Shown piece by piece: positions 1 through 10,557 of a DNA stretch of 64,000 nucleotides (its first letter is position 1; the number at the start of each line of letters is the position of its first letter). The notes under the pieces are model-generated. The model did no database searches. It was given only the letters and a program-made list of their open reading frames with translations, and was not told the origin of the DNA. The stretch covers positions 1 to 64,000 of the forward strand of contig FWCC01000017.1 in assembly GCA_900169235.1 (NCBI GenBank). The letters run 5' to 3'. A program made the translations under genes and the position numbers. The DNA comes from Zarea fungicola. Lineage: Eukaryota > Ascomycota > Sordariomycetes > Hypocreales > Cordycipitaceae.

Positions 1-155
1 ACCAGACCATTCCGATCACTGTTGATGAGTGAGTCTAGCTCTTCGACAGAATCGACTAAAGTGATTGCTGAGTCGTCGAGCTGAGTCTTGCGAAGGGCAT
101 CGATGACCGAAGCCAATGATGACGACTCTGTAGAGATGACCGAAGTATTGCTCAT
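1..155 (-). CDS. 3'-5' exonuclease (EXD1-like), 5' end only
   Basis: The reverse strand opens at an ATG at 155 and stays open for 51 codons to the window edge, so only the N-terminus is present. The Ser-rich start is followed by a segment reading LVDSVEELDSLI. This resembles the strand that opens the DnaQ-like 3'-5' exonuclease fold in fungal proteins related to EXD1 (piRNA biogenesis exonuclease family). The catalytic DEDD residues would lie outside the window, so activity cannot be judged. The identification rests on a short stretch recognised by eye. The gene is divergent from the genes that follow on the plus strand. Confidence 0.5.
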   Translation of the reverse strand, partial: MSNTSVISTESSSLASVIDALRKTQLDDSAITLVDSVEELDSLINSDRNGL

Positions 156-885
156 AATCTCCGGTTCTTGTAGTTTTAAATATCTAATAAGTTGATATTG
201 AATGGCATGGAGATTGGCTAAATTGTAACTAAGTCTATTTTCTCCAGGTCATCGGCCCTCCTATATAGACAACCTGAAGAGAAAAGATAAATCAAATTTT
301 GGGATTTAAATTTGAACCTACCGTCATTCTGCCAGTCTTCTGTCGGATGGAGGCCCAAAGCTGTGTGATTGGTTGGTCCACGACACTCACTTTGTGCACC
401 ATGCGCTGTTTGCTGCATCCGAAACATTTCGTGCCGAGAAGATTGTCTGGCACATCCAAAACTGGAGGCCCGGCGCTCTGTGAATGGCTAGTGGTTGTTG
501 TCTAGACTCCGTGGCACCTCCTAAATTGGAGGCCAAAAGCATTCTGAGTGGCTGGGTAAATTCATCTGCATCCATTACCATACGTATGTACTCTGCCACA
601 TACTGCCGCTAGACACTAATGCAAAAGACTTCAGATCAGGCCAATCACGGCGAGCGCTTCATCAGCTCCCTGCACGGAGTGTGTAAGTTACATGTCATGA
701 GACCACACGTGAAAGCGTCTTGTCTAGGTTCTGATAGCGGCTGGCGGTATAGCGAAAGTGCGCGCGCATCAAGCCACACTGCACAGGCACATATAAGTCC
801 CAGCTGTCAGCCATCTCTGTTCAATTTCCTCTTTTCCCCTCCTCAACCCAGATCATATCCATACGCACTCGTACAACAATACCTC
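156..885. other. non-coding interval with a plus-strand promoter at its right end
   Basis: No convincing gene is seen between the exonuclease start and the TATA element at 792. The ORFs here have no domain-like content and look like chance. Confidence 0.5.
792..797 (+). promoter_or_regulatory. TATA box, plus strand
   Basis: TATAAG lies 94 nt before an ATG at 886. It is followed by a pyrimidine-rich tract (about 820-850) and a CAAC-rich leader, the usual look of a fungal core promoter. It could serve the tentative small gene at 886 or be the distal promoter of the zinc-finger gene at 1432. Confidence 0.45.
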
Positions 886-1351
886 ATGGGCCTACGGCAT
901 CCACAAGTTTCCGAGGCTGTTATTCTTTCCTCGGCAACCTGGTTGTCGTGGGCTGCCAATGGCCGCTCTCTGTCACTATGCGGCTCAATTCTCGATTTCA
1001 GGTCGCAGAGTGACAGAGCCTTGTGTGCCGCACTCGTTCAATGGCTGTTTATGGTGATATATTTTATTTATGTAACGAAAAATGTAACGCGAATCTAATC
1101 CTTCCCACAGTCTTAAATGTTGTTCGGAGCATAGCAGCTTCGGAGGTGTTTCTGCTACCGACACTCCGGCCGATTGCAAGATGCTGCGTGATTTCCAGAC
1201 AACGTTTTGGCGTGCTTACAGTCGCTGTGATAATACAGCTTACGCTCATTGTAAGTAGCTTGCCCTTCCTTCAGCAACGACAATGCTGATGTTTTGCTTT
1301 GATACAGCCGACCATCGGAAAAGTCGCAAAAAGATCCTGTCAAACAGTTAA
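886..1351 (+). CDS. possible small cysteine-rich protein, four exons
   Basis: This is a tentative model. Exons 886-947, 1009-1053, 1111-1250 and 1308-1351 join in phase to about 96 residues. Introns 2 and 3 have good sites: CTAATC branch with CACAG acceptor, then GTAAGT donor with GATACAG acceptor. Intron 1 (GTGGGC donor) is weak, so the start is least certain. Exons 2 and 3 carry seven cysteines in about 55 residues, including a CC pair, as in small secreted fungal proteins. The N-terminus has a modest hydrophobic run (AVILSSATWL), not a strong signal peptide. If intron 3 is retained, the protein ends one residue after an eighth cysteine. It ends only 80 nt before the zinc-finger ATG, so these exons could instead be a spliced 5' leader of that gene. 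No family is recognised. Confidence 0.35.
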
Positions 1352-1431
1352 TTCGTTCAAGGGAATAAAAAAATCTCACCAATCCTGTCAATTTAACGAA
1401 AGAGAGCCCCATCCCATCATTTGAGACCGGC

Positions 1432-2089
1432 ATGGCTCAGCAGCAGCCATCGGGGCGATGTCAAGTTGCATTTACCGAAATGTCGCTATCCGAAAAGACC
1501 ACACCGCTGGCAACCAACAAGGGCGGGCATCTTAGTGACGCAAAATGCAACAATTCAGCTAAGCAGTCGAGTACAGACAAATTTAATGCTCGTCTTGAGA
1601 GTATGGCTCATGATAGGTTCCCACATGAGCCAGGTATCATGGCTGATAAGGTGGACACCTCGCCAAAGTTGGCGTCATCGGATGAACAATGTCGTGCCCC
1701 AAGCGAGTTTCTCATGCCTGAATATCGAAGTGACACTTCTAGTACATATGTAACAAATAATCCAGTTGATGAGTCAGGCACAGCAGCCTCACCCAAGTCA
1801 GCCACAAAATCCAGCCGCAGGTAAGATGCTTTCTTCCCCATTTCGAATTTCCGGATACAAAGTTTGTTTGACAATTATATGCAGAACGAAGTCGAATTCC
1901 TGTGAATTTTGTGGTCAAGCATTTAGCAGGGGGCGTGACTTGGATTCTCACCTGCTCACATGGCACAAGGATAAGGCAAATGACATGGGAATGGAGCATT
2001 CAAAGTGTCCTAATTGTCCCAAAATGTTTGCTCGGTATGACGCAGCTCGGAAACACTTTAAAAGGCATCATATTCCTGCAAATAGTTGA
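1432..2089 (+). CDS. small C2H2 zinc-finger protein
   Basis: Two exons (1432-1820, 1885-2089) encode 197 residues. The intron has a GTAAGA donor and a TATGCAG acceptor and splits an Arg codon. Residues 1-130 are Ser/Thr-rich and look disordered. The C-terminus has two C2H2 fingers: Cys136-Cys139-His152-His157 (C-x2-C-x12-H-x4-H) and Cys171-Cys174-His187-His191 (C-x2-C-x12-H-x3-H), the second almost at the end. The layout suits a small DNA- or RNA-binding protein, probably nuclear. Targets are unknown and no orthologue was recognised. The promoter is unclear because the 450 nt upstream contain either another small gene or its own spliced leader. Confidence 0.75.
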
Positions 2090-2249
2090 ATATCTCCACA
2101 TGTAGATTTATTGATTGGATGTGTGCTAGGTAACAAAACGGCTACTGTTTGTATTCAGGCTCTGAAAATAAGGCACGATTTTTCACGCTGTCCTTGTTTC
2201 CCTTTCTTGTATTTCAGTACTTCAAAGCCAAGTAGTACGCTGGCGGTCT

Positions 2250-2264
2250 ACTGGTAGCACCAGT
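2250..2264. repeat. inverted repeat ACTGGT-AGC-ACCAGT
   Basis: Perfect 6-nt arms flank a 3-nt spacer. It is a possible dimeric-regulator site, about 800 nt before the GH92 start and 160 nt after the zinc-finger stop. It partly resembles the CTGGTGG/CCACCAG palindrome at 35085. Confidence 0.5.
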
Positions 2265-2944
2265 GCTGCATGTAAGCCGCCTTACCAATCTGTGCCCGTC
2301 CTGGACAATATATGACATGAAAAAGTCCCTTGGAGCACGTATCTTAACATAAATACGTCATTTCTGAATCTTCCCCCCAACCAATACCAGTTACCCCTCA
2401 TTCCATATTTGAGCCCGTGTTTGACCTACAGGTGCAAACTTCAGGATCGACATCATCCAGCCAAATCCACCCCCGCATCATCCGTCCAATGTAACCTCAG
2501 GGCGCTGGCCTGATTTGTAACGAAGGATGCAGCCACTTTTAGGGCTCTTATCATGATTATTAGAACAAAGTTATTTATTATTCGATGAAGTATGTCTCTA
2601 CTACTCATTAGCCGACCGAAGGGCTGCTTTGGCCAAGAATTACCAAGCAGAAACGGTGCTTGGGAGAGCAGCTGGACATCATTGCCTCAAATCTGCCGGT
2701 CAACTCACCCCCCGGGCCGATTATCATGCATGGTGAACATCATGTATTACTTCCCATCCAATGAACGGCACATCCTCGTCCGCCATACGGAATCCTACAC
2801 ACTTTGCACAAATTCCCGACGGGTCTTCGGAAGTGCGCTTCCCCCAAGGAACTAAATTCCTTAGCTAGCTCCGATTCAAAGGTATCATGACGCATCTACT
2901 ACCGTGAGAGTGGTACTGCATGTGCAGAGTAGTCTCGTAGCAAT

Positions 2945-2950
2945 TATATA
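2945..2950 (+). promoter_or_regulatory. TATA box of GH92 gene
   Basis: TATATA lies about 120 nt before the GH92 ATG at 3068, a normal distance for fungal core promoters. Confidence 0.45.
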
Positions 2951-3067
2951 TGGCCAGGTCCCCCCCGCACCTTGTATCGCCACTACCAGTACTGCTCGGT
3001 AGTCGAACAGCTTTTTTGTCCTGTCTGCACTGCCTGGCTTCAACTTCAATCTGAAGTCATCAACAAG

Positions 3068-5783
3068 ATGCGCCTACAAACAGTGTTACACCAGCTTGCC
3101 CATGCTGTAGTAGCTTTAGATGATTCCACTTCAAAGCATAATTCCACCAAGTTTGACGTCCTCGACTATGTAGACCCCCTCATCGGAACTGTGAACGGCG
3201 GTGAGACGGTTCAAATCTGCTAATGTTCGTATAAAATTCTAACGAGAATCATCGTTATAGGCCATGTCTTTCCCGGCGCTAGTCTGCCTTATAGCATGGC
3301 GAAGGCCGTTGCCGATGTCAATGAGGAAATTCAAGGCGGCTTCGCTTCCAATGATGCCGACAGTAAGTAAAGAAATTCAATCTTTTTATGCAAATTTGCT
3401 AACAGCTATCTTGCGCACAGTCACGGGTTTCTCGCATATGCATGACAGTGGAACGGGAGGTGTAAGTCGTTCTTCCAAAAGTGTCCGTACTCGTCACCAA
3501 AATATTAACAATGGGGCTGCGGCATGTAGGGCGCATCCATGGGCAACTTTCCTCTCTTTGCACAAACTGGATGTGCCGACGATTAGCTGAATCGATGCTA
3601 CTTTAACAAGAAATCTCGCGCCTCCCAGCGCAAGAATGGCACAGTGGTCGCCCGCGCCGGCTACTTTGCCGTCTCGCTCAATACCTCCATCACTGCCGAA
3701 ATGACCGTCGCAAACCACACGGCACTCTATCGCTTCACGTTCCCCACAGACGGGACCCCGACCAAGGCGTCTGATGGCAAAGCCGTGCCCTATTTCCCTT
3801 TGATCAATGTCGATTTGTCTGATCTTTCTGAGTCGCGCAGCAAGGCCGCCGTCAGTGTCGACGGCTCCACTGGCCGTTTCACGGGCAGCGGCACCTTTAA
3901 CCCTTCCTTTGGCATTGGCACCTATGACTCGTACTTTTGTGTCGATTTCAATGGGGCTAAGATGCGTAGTAACGGGGTGTGGATGAATAACCGTGCCGGT
4001 AGCGACCCAAAGAGTCTCAATGTGACCAATGGTGTTCCTGCAGGTGCTTGGGTCCAGTTCAACCCTCCGGATAATAACAATCAGATTCTGGCGCGTGTTA
4101 GCCTGTCCTTTATTAGTACTGCGAAAGCCTGTGAGAATGCAGAAAAGGAAATTCCAGATTTTGAATTCCAGGCGATTCGTGACCAGGCCGAAGCTGCCTG
4201 GCGCTCGAAGCTCAATGTCATCAAGGTGGACAACACAGATATTTCCAAGTCCCTGCAGAGGACTTTTTGGAGCGGCATCTATAGATCTCTTCTGTCTCCC
4301 CAAGACTACACTGGTACGTTATACTTGTACTAATAAGCACTCTCTTTGGTGAATCGATCCTGACTGCCTTGGATAGGCGAGAACCCGCTATGGGAGAGCG
4401 AAGAGCCATACTTTGACTCTTTCTACTGCATTTGGGATAGTTTCCGCAGCACGCACCCTCTTCTCACTCTTGTTGACCCGCATGCCCAAGCACTCATGGT
4501 TCGTGGCTTGATTGACATTTATCGTCATGAGGGCAAGTTACCCGACTGTCGAATGTCTCTCTGCAAAGGCTTCACCCAGGGCGGGAGCAATGCTGACAAC
4601 TTGCTCGCGGACTCGTATGTCAAGGGATTGACAGATGGTATTGACTGGGAAGCCGGATATGAAGCCGTCGTTGCCGACGCTGAAGGTTTGTACATCCTCT
4701 CATTATGGCAATTCAAATTGATAACAATCCACAACAGACGAGCCGCCATTGTGGACTGTCGAAGGCCGTGGAGGTCTTCACAGTTGGAAGTCTCTAGGCT
4801 ACATACCGACTGATGACTTTGATCCATATGGCACGGGCATTTACACGCGCAGCATCTCGCGCACCGTCGAGTACAGCTACAACGACTTTTGCATCGCCGA
4901 GATGGCGCGCGACATGAACAAGACGCACGACGCCCAAAAGTACCTGAAACGCTCTGGCAACTGGCTGAACATGTTTGACCCCGAGTCTCGCTCCCGCCTC
5001 AACCTCACCGGCAGCGCGGTTGAGGCCGACCTCGTCGATAGTGGCTTCAACGGCTTCCTGCAGCCGCGTTACCAAAATGGCACTTTCGGATACCAGGACC
5101 CGGCCATCTGCACCGAACTCTACAACTTTACATCGTGCTACCTCAACGACGATGGCCACGAGACCTACGAAGCCGGTTCGTGGCTCTACACGTTTTACAT
5201 TCCTCACGACGTGGCCACGCTGATCCCCACGCTCGGGGGCTCCGACGAGTTCCTGCGCCGCCTGCGGTACCTCCACGAGACGCCCGGCCTCTTCTACATT
5301 GGCGACGAGCAGTCGTACATTATGGTCTTCCTCTTCCACTACCTTGGGCGGCCCGGCCTCTCAGCCGAGTTTGCGCACCGCTACATCCCCAGCGCCTTCA
5401 ACGACACCCTCGTCGGCATCCCGGGCAACGACGACTCGGGCTCCATGGCCAGCTTCACGGCCCTGACCATGATGGGCCTGTTCCCCATGAGCGGACAGAA
5501 CGTGTACCTCATTACCGCGCCGTTCTTCCCCGAGCTGAGCATCGAGAACGCGGGGACGGGCAAGACGGCGACGGTGCGCACCGTGGGCTTTGACGCGGGG
5601 TATAAAAACATTTATGTGCAGAACGCGACGCTGAATGGCCAGGCGTACCTGAAGAGCTGGCTGACGCACGATTTCTTCCATGATGGCGGCGTGCTGGAGC
5701 TTCATCTTGGACCAAAGGAGAGTGGTTGGGGTAGCGGCGCCGATCACATCCCGCCGAGTGCTTCGACGCATTTCTGGAAATAG
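3068..5783 (+). pseudogene. GH92 alpha-1,2-mannosidase with in-frame stop
   Basis: Six exons (3068-3200, 3261-3362, 3421-3461, 3530-4313, 4377-4685, 4738-5783) join in one frame of 805 codons, a normal GH92 length. GH92 enzymes are calcium-dependent exo-mannosidases that trim N-glycans and mannans. Diagnostic segments are present: VDPLIGT near residue 35, HVFPGA, GFSHMHDSGTGG, GNFPLF, and the GNDDSG motif near residue 686. Codon 111 (3584-3586) is TAG. It lies between GNFPLF and the SRASQRKNG segment, both typical of the family, so it is inside conserved coding sequence. No GT-AG intron around it restores the frame. All other exons and splice sites are intact, which suggests a recent nonsense mutation, readthrough, or a base error. 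The N-terminus is only weakly hydrophobic, so a signal peptide is doubtful, although GH92 proteins are usually secreted. Confidence 0.85.
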
Positions 5784-6321
5784 TCGGTGATGGGCCAAAT
5801 AAATGCAGGGAGCCTAGACATTTACTTATTGAGACCATCAGGAGATCAGCACTCTAGGTAGCATCATCATACACGTGTAATTGGCTCCGTTATGGCATGT
5901 ACGAGAGCTCAGACAACTTTGATGAACGAAAGTGTGTTGAAACAAACTCAGGATTGACTGACTACGCTAACATCATTTTCTTCAAAAAAGGAAAGATAAA
6001 TAAAGTAAAACCCATCAATAATGTACTTACTCTGTGACAAGACGCAAACCTCGAAGGAGGGCTTTCGCGTGTTTACAAATAAGAGCCGTGAGTGTTAAAA
6101 AAAAAGCAAGGTCGTTACCAATACAAAACCACTCCGCGCTCATCCTATGGTATTCGATTCGCTTCCCATGAACAAAATATCAAATAAAACAACAAAAACA
6201 ACGCCCCATGATACAGTCGTAAACGGAGTAGGCACGCCGATTCAAACAATGTCGTTTTTTTTCTCTTCTCTTCTCTTATAAGAAAAGGGACGCGACAAGG
6301 GGGAGAGAAGGAAGAAACAGA
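5784..6321. other. convergent 3' flanks
   Basis: This lies between two genes that end toward each other. It is AT-rich with several AATAAA-like signals (for example near 5799 and 5997). No gene is seen. Confidence 0.55.
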
Positions 6322-9300
6322 TCACCGCCTAGGTAGATTCTTCCTAGCAAAGTGCGCCGCAGCAGCATTGTTACTCTGCCCCAGACCACCCAGCCCCGAC
6401 ACAGGACGACCACCGCCTATCCCCGGCGCCGTGTGCCACCCCTGCGCGACGCTGTTCTTGACAATCTGCGCCGCGGCCGCCGTCGCCATCTGCCGCTCCT
6501 TTTGCCTGTGCCGCTCCTTGAGATACTGCGCCGCCTCGGTCCGCATGCGGAGGATGCGCAGGATCATGTCGTCGCTGGGATCTGCCTGCGTCTCGCGGCG
6601 TCGCGCCTCCTTGGCCTTGCGCATCGTCCCCAGATTGCGGCTCATCATGATGCTCTTACCGCGCCGGATCGTGCCCATGCTCGCAAACGCCCCCGCGCCG
6701 GCCAGCGAGCCCGCGCCGAAGCCGGGCGGAGCCGAGTGGCGACTGCCAGGCCCGTCCAGGAGCGCCTGTTGGGCGCGCTGGGCCGTGGCGGCCGCCATGC
6801 GCTCCGACTCGCGAATCAGATTCTGTGTGTCTTCAAAGTAAAAGAAGTTGAGCGAGGCCAGCTCGTGCCACTTAGGCGACTTGAGGACCTCGGCGGGGAC
6901 GCCAAGCTGCTCGCCCGAGTGCTCGTCCCGGGCGTTGAAAAAGGCAAAGAGAATGTCAAGCCACTGGTAGACAATGTCGAGCTCTTTGCGGCTCAGTGCC
7001 TTTTGTGTAGACGGCTTTTCGGACACCGGGGGGACAAGCAGCATCTCAATTGTCTGGAGAACCTCCTTCCATAGACGCGTCATGACGGCAATCATGGTGG
7101 CGTCGGTGAGTGTCTGCTTCATAATGGCAAAGTTTTCGTCAAAGTAGGCACAGAGTGGCGCAAGGGCGTTCTCGATTTGAATTGGTGTCGCTACTGGAGC
7201 AGTAGATGTGCGCTTCTTCCATAGGCTAGTAACCTGCGAGCCGATGCCGCCCAGTCCCAGCAGACTCTTGAGAGTCTCAAGAGACAGTGTCGCGTTGATT
7301 TGACTCGTAAGCTATATTTGGAGGTGATTTGTATTAATTTACATGCGCCTCTCAAATGGATGGGACTGGGCTACTACACTTACCCTGTCTGTAATCTTGC
7401 GCACCATGTCTCGCTCCGCCCTCTTGAGATGGCGGAACGCTTTGCCAAAGTGAAACTGGATATCATCCCGCTCACCCTCCATGCTGACACGAATAAGCAT
7501 TCGGCCCTGGGTGTCCAGGTCCAGCCAGTACTCTCGCGGGAGGTAGTCACCAAAATGGGCCGGGTCGATCTTCAACGACGTCCGGCCAACATAATCGTGG
7601 TCTCCAAAGGTATCGTAGTCCCAGACTGTGGCAATTAGGTTCACGGGGCCTTGCACCGTAAAGTCAAACGACTCATCCCAGCGCGGGTTAAGGTTCTTGT
7701 AAATGATGCGCGTCTTGTGGAGACGCTTCTGGTACTCGTCTCCAAAGACGACATATGGATCGCTGTAGCCACTGGGGTCGCAAGCCTTGAGATCTTCCGC
7801 CTCCACAACCTTAATGGTGAAGGTGTATTTGCTCGGCTTCCGCGTCTGCTTCTTGGGACCGTCAATCTTTTCAAGTAGGTCGGCGCAGGCATCCGAGTTC
7901 ATGGTCTTCTCCAGCTTGTCGAGCTCCTGCATGGCGTACTCGATATTGTTGAGTTTGACAAAGGACTCGGCAAAGAAGTGAAACGGTTCTGCCTTGTCCT
8001 TGTTGTTCCACGCATCCTTGGCGTACTGCATCCACTTTTCTTGCGTCGTCTTGGATTGCAATGCCGCCTGCTCGGCCGATGGACGATCCATTTCTTTGGC
8101 AAAACGCTGTTCAATAACTTCGCAGTAGCGGCCCAGACCTGCGGAGAAGCTTCGTGCGAGGGCGGTCATGAAGCGAGCGTAGTGTTCATCATTATCCCAT
8201 TCCAGCTTAAAGACTTGGTCGACTGTCTGATTGAACAGCATGAACACATCAATGACAGACACGCTATGTCTCTCTGAGTCCAGAGCCACTTGCTCGAGGT
8301 TGTTTGTACGGACTTGAAATTGATCTTGCTTGATTGCCTCGTCGACGAAATCAGACATTCGCGTCTCGGCCACTGAAATCCATCGCCACACAAAATCAAC
8401 TAGCAGCTTTTCAATGTTAAAGGTAAATACTTTGTTCGGAAGATACTCGTGATGTATCCGTCGAATGGCGACAAGCTCTCTGTACAGCTCGAAGCCATCT
8501 TCAATGTCAATTCCTTCTCCGCTGACTTGAGCGTGGCCCAAAATGGTTTCCAGAATTGCACCGGCATCGCTTTCAAAGTTGGGAAATATTTCTTCAACTA
8601 ATATGGCAAAGGGATCTACACCCACAATGTCTTTGTTTTTGTAGCGCTTTCGTATGCGATCACAAAGTTTGGTAATAGTCTTGCCAAGTTTCACAACATG
8701 CGCAAACTCCCATTCTTCCTTAACGAGGGGAATCTCTTTGCGCATATTTTCACGGTAGATCTCGAGTGCTTTGTTTCGCAGAGCGGTCGTAAGATAGTCG
8801 GTAAATTCGACCTTTGCATCCGTTCTTGGCGTAAATATCGGGTCTTTCTCAATGTGGATTTCAAGCATAAACATGACGGCGCCAATGTTGGGTGGCCTGG
8901 AATCGTAACATTGCCCCATGAGATCGTATAGCTCACGCAAGATGGCATCGTGCAGCGTATGGAATGTACTTTGATAGACAGCAAAGTCATGCATGGTCCA
9001 TCTGCTGGTTTCGATGTCGGACAGAGAGGACGAGTAGTTTTGAATGTGGGGTGCTTTCTTGGACTCCGACTGCGAAGTCTTGACAAGTCCAAGAATTGTA
9101 TCAAGCTCTTCGGGCACAATTTCTTGATCCAAAAATTTGCGCGCCGCCACCTCGAGCAGAACAATCAGTCGGGAAACTTGTGGCAGTCGCCAGCGGACAC
9201 AGAGTTCCGTCATAAGATCCATAGATTGCTTGGACAGAGGTTGATAATCGAGCTCAGGGTCCATGTGCAGCTGGTCAAACGCCACGGCATGTTGCAAGAT

Positions 9301-10557
9301 GTACTTGTAAAAGGATCTCGGGTCTGGAGGAATAAATGTGTAGAATCCACCTTCGTCGACTGTTCTGATGCTGCCAGCATCAGTAGACAGGGAGGGCAGG
9401 GATGCCAATGGGTCAAACCCGAGAGATGTATCCATGGAGGAGATGGCGCGGCTGAGATCCGCATAGGCTTGATCTTCGCCATACATGGACTGGGGACGAC
9501 TTGGTAGCGGCTTGTCACCAGGTGCTGACGAGGTTTTTGCGAGTTCTGGTTTGGCGATTAAAATTTCGAGCATCATCTGTGAGAGAAAATGTGCTTCGGA
9601 TTTCTGCCACTCAGTGAAGGACTCCTCGACATCGAAATCATCGTTTCGCAGCGCACCGCTTGCATTCGAAGTCAGGCGCTGCTGGTAGGTCTTGAGGTCC
9701 CGGAGAGCTGCCTCCTCGGTCCAAATATTGCGCTTCTCGTTTATTTCGGCTTGGACCTCGGAGAGGCTCAGGCCAAATATGCTGGCAACGACCTGTACCA
9801 TGGGCATATCCTTGACATCATAACTGAGAGGGACGACGACCTCAATGGTGGTGCCCGCCGCATCAGAACCAGAGCTGACCAGATCCTGGTCGTGAGTCAA
9901 CAGCTTATTTTCCAGCGTAGTGAGACGTGAGAGTAGGTCTGACTTGTCGCGCTCGTGGCCCTGGTCTCGAAGAGTAGTGGCGGCGAGCCGGACAAACAAT
10001 GCAAGATGCCGGTCGGGCAGCAACTTCCAGGAGTCATCTTCAGGCGCACGGCCTTTTTGGGCGGCCTTGGTGGCAGAGGAGTAGAAGATGAGAACCAAGG
10101 GCTCGAACTTGCGCTCCTTTTCAATGGTTTTGCGAAAGTTGCGTTCAGAAAAGGCGGTATAGGCCTCGGCAAAGCTGCGCTTGACGGCAGCGTCATTGAA
10201 GCCCGGTAATCGTTCTGAACCCCTTAGGACACCACCAACACGGTCGAGGAGCACGTTGGCAAAGCTGCTTGGGAGCTTGAGAGTGGAAGTGCTGCCAGAC
10301 ACGTATTCCTGGACGAGCTGGCCAACACTTGTGTGTGTGCGAGTCGGCGGCTTGGGGGCGGTTACATATTGCTTTCTCTTCGTTTTCGGCTGGAGGAGGT
10401 AGTGGAGGTATGCGGTTCGCAGGGCGAAGCTGCGGGCTTCCTCATGTTCGACAAGGACAATATTGGCCGTGGATTGCATCCGACGTGTGGAGTCTCTGCT
10501 GCTATTTTTCAAGCGCCGGCTGGGCTGCGAGGACCTTCGGCGGCCATCCTGTGACAT
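6322..10557 (-). CDS. C2 and MUN domain protein (Munc13/Ync13-like)
   Basis: Two exons (10557-7384 and 7311-6322) give 1387 residues. The 72-nt intron has a GTAAGT donor and an ATATAG acceptor and lies in phase 0. I chose the ATG at 10557; upstream in-frame sequence has only TTG. The long helical middle (roughly residues 480-860) fits the MUN/MHD region. A C2 domain follows at about 911-1035 and keeps the acidic calcium loops (DPSGYSDPY and WDYDTFGDHD). A second MHD-like helical region follows (about 1060-1200) and then a basic, low-complexity tail. In animals Munc13 primes SNARE-driven vesicle fusion; the fission yeast homologue Ync13 acts in exocytosis and septum integrity. A similar role at the plasma membrane is inferred. 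The gene is divergent from the ArfGAP gene. Confidence 0.85.

Larger units (their letters stand above)
2090..3067. other. intergenic interval upstream of the GH92 gene
   Basis: It holds the 3' flank of the zinc-finger gene, an inverted repeat at 2250-2264, and the GH92 promoter with TATATA at 2945. ORFs such as 2592-2855 show no recognisable protein. Confidence 0.5.

Noticed and set aside
619..1098. 159-codon plus-strand ORF
   Set aside because: It runs through the TATA box and leader and has no domain-like content; the spliced model at 886-1351 explains the region better.
3573..3627. An intron that would remove the GH92 TAG
   Set aside because: The only possible donor (GTGCCG) with the CCCAG acceptor shifts the frame and deletes conserved residues.
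3494..4303. 269-codon minus-strand ORF opposite GH92 exon 4
   Set aside because: Shadow of the GH92 coding frame; no features of its own.
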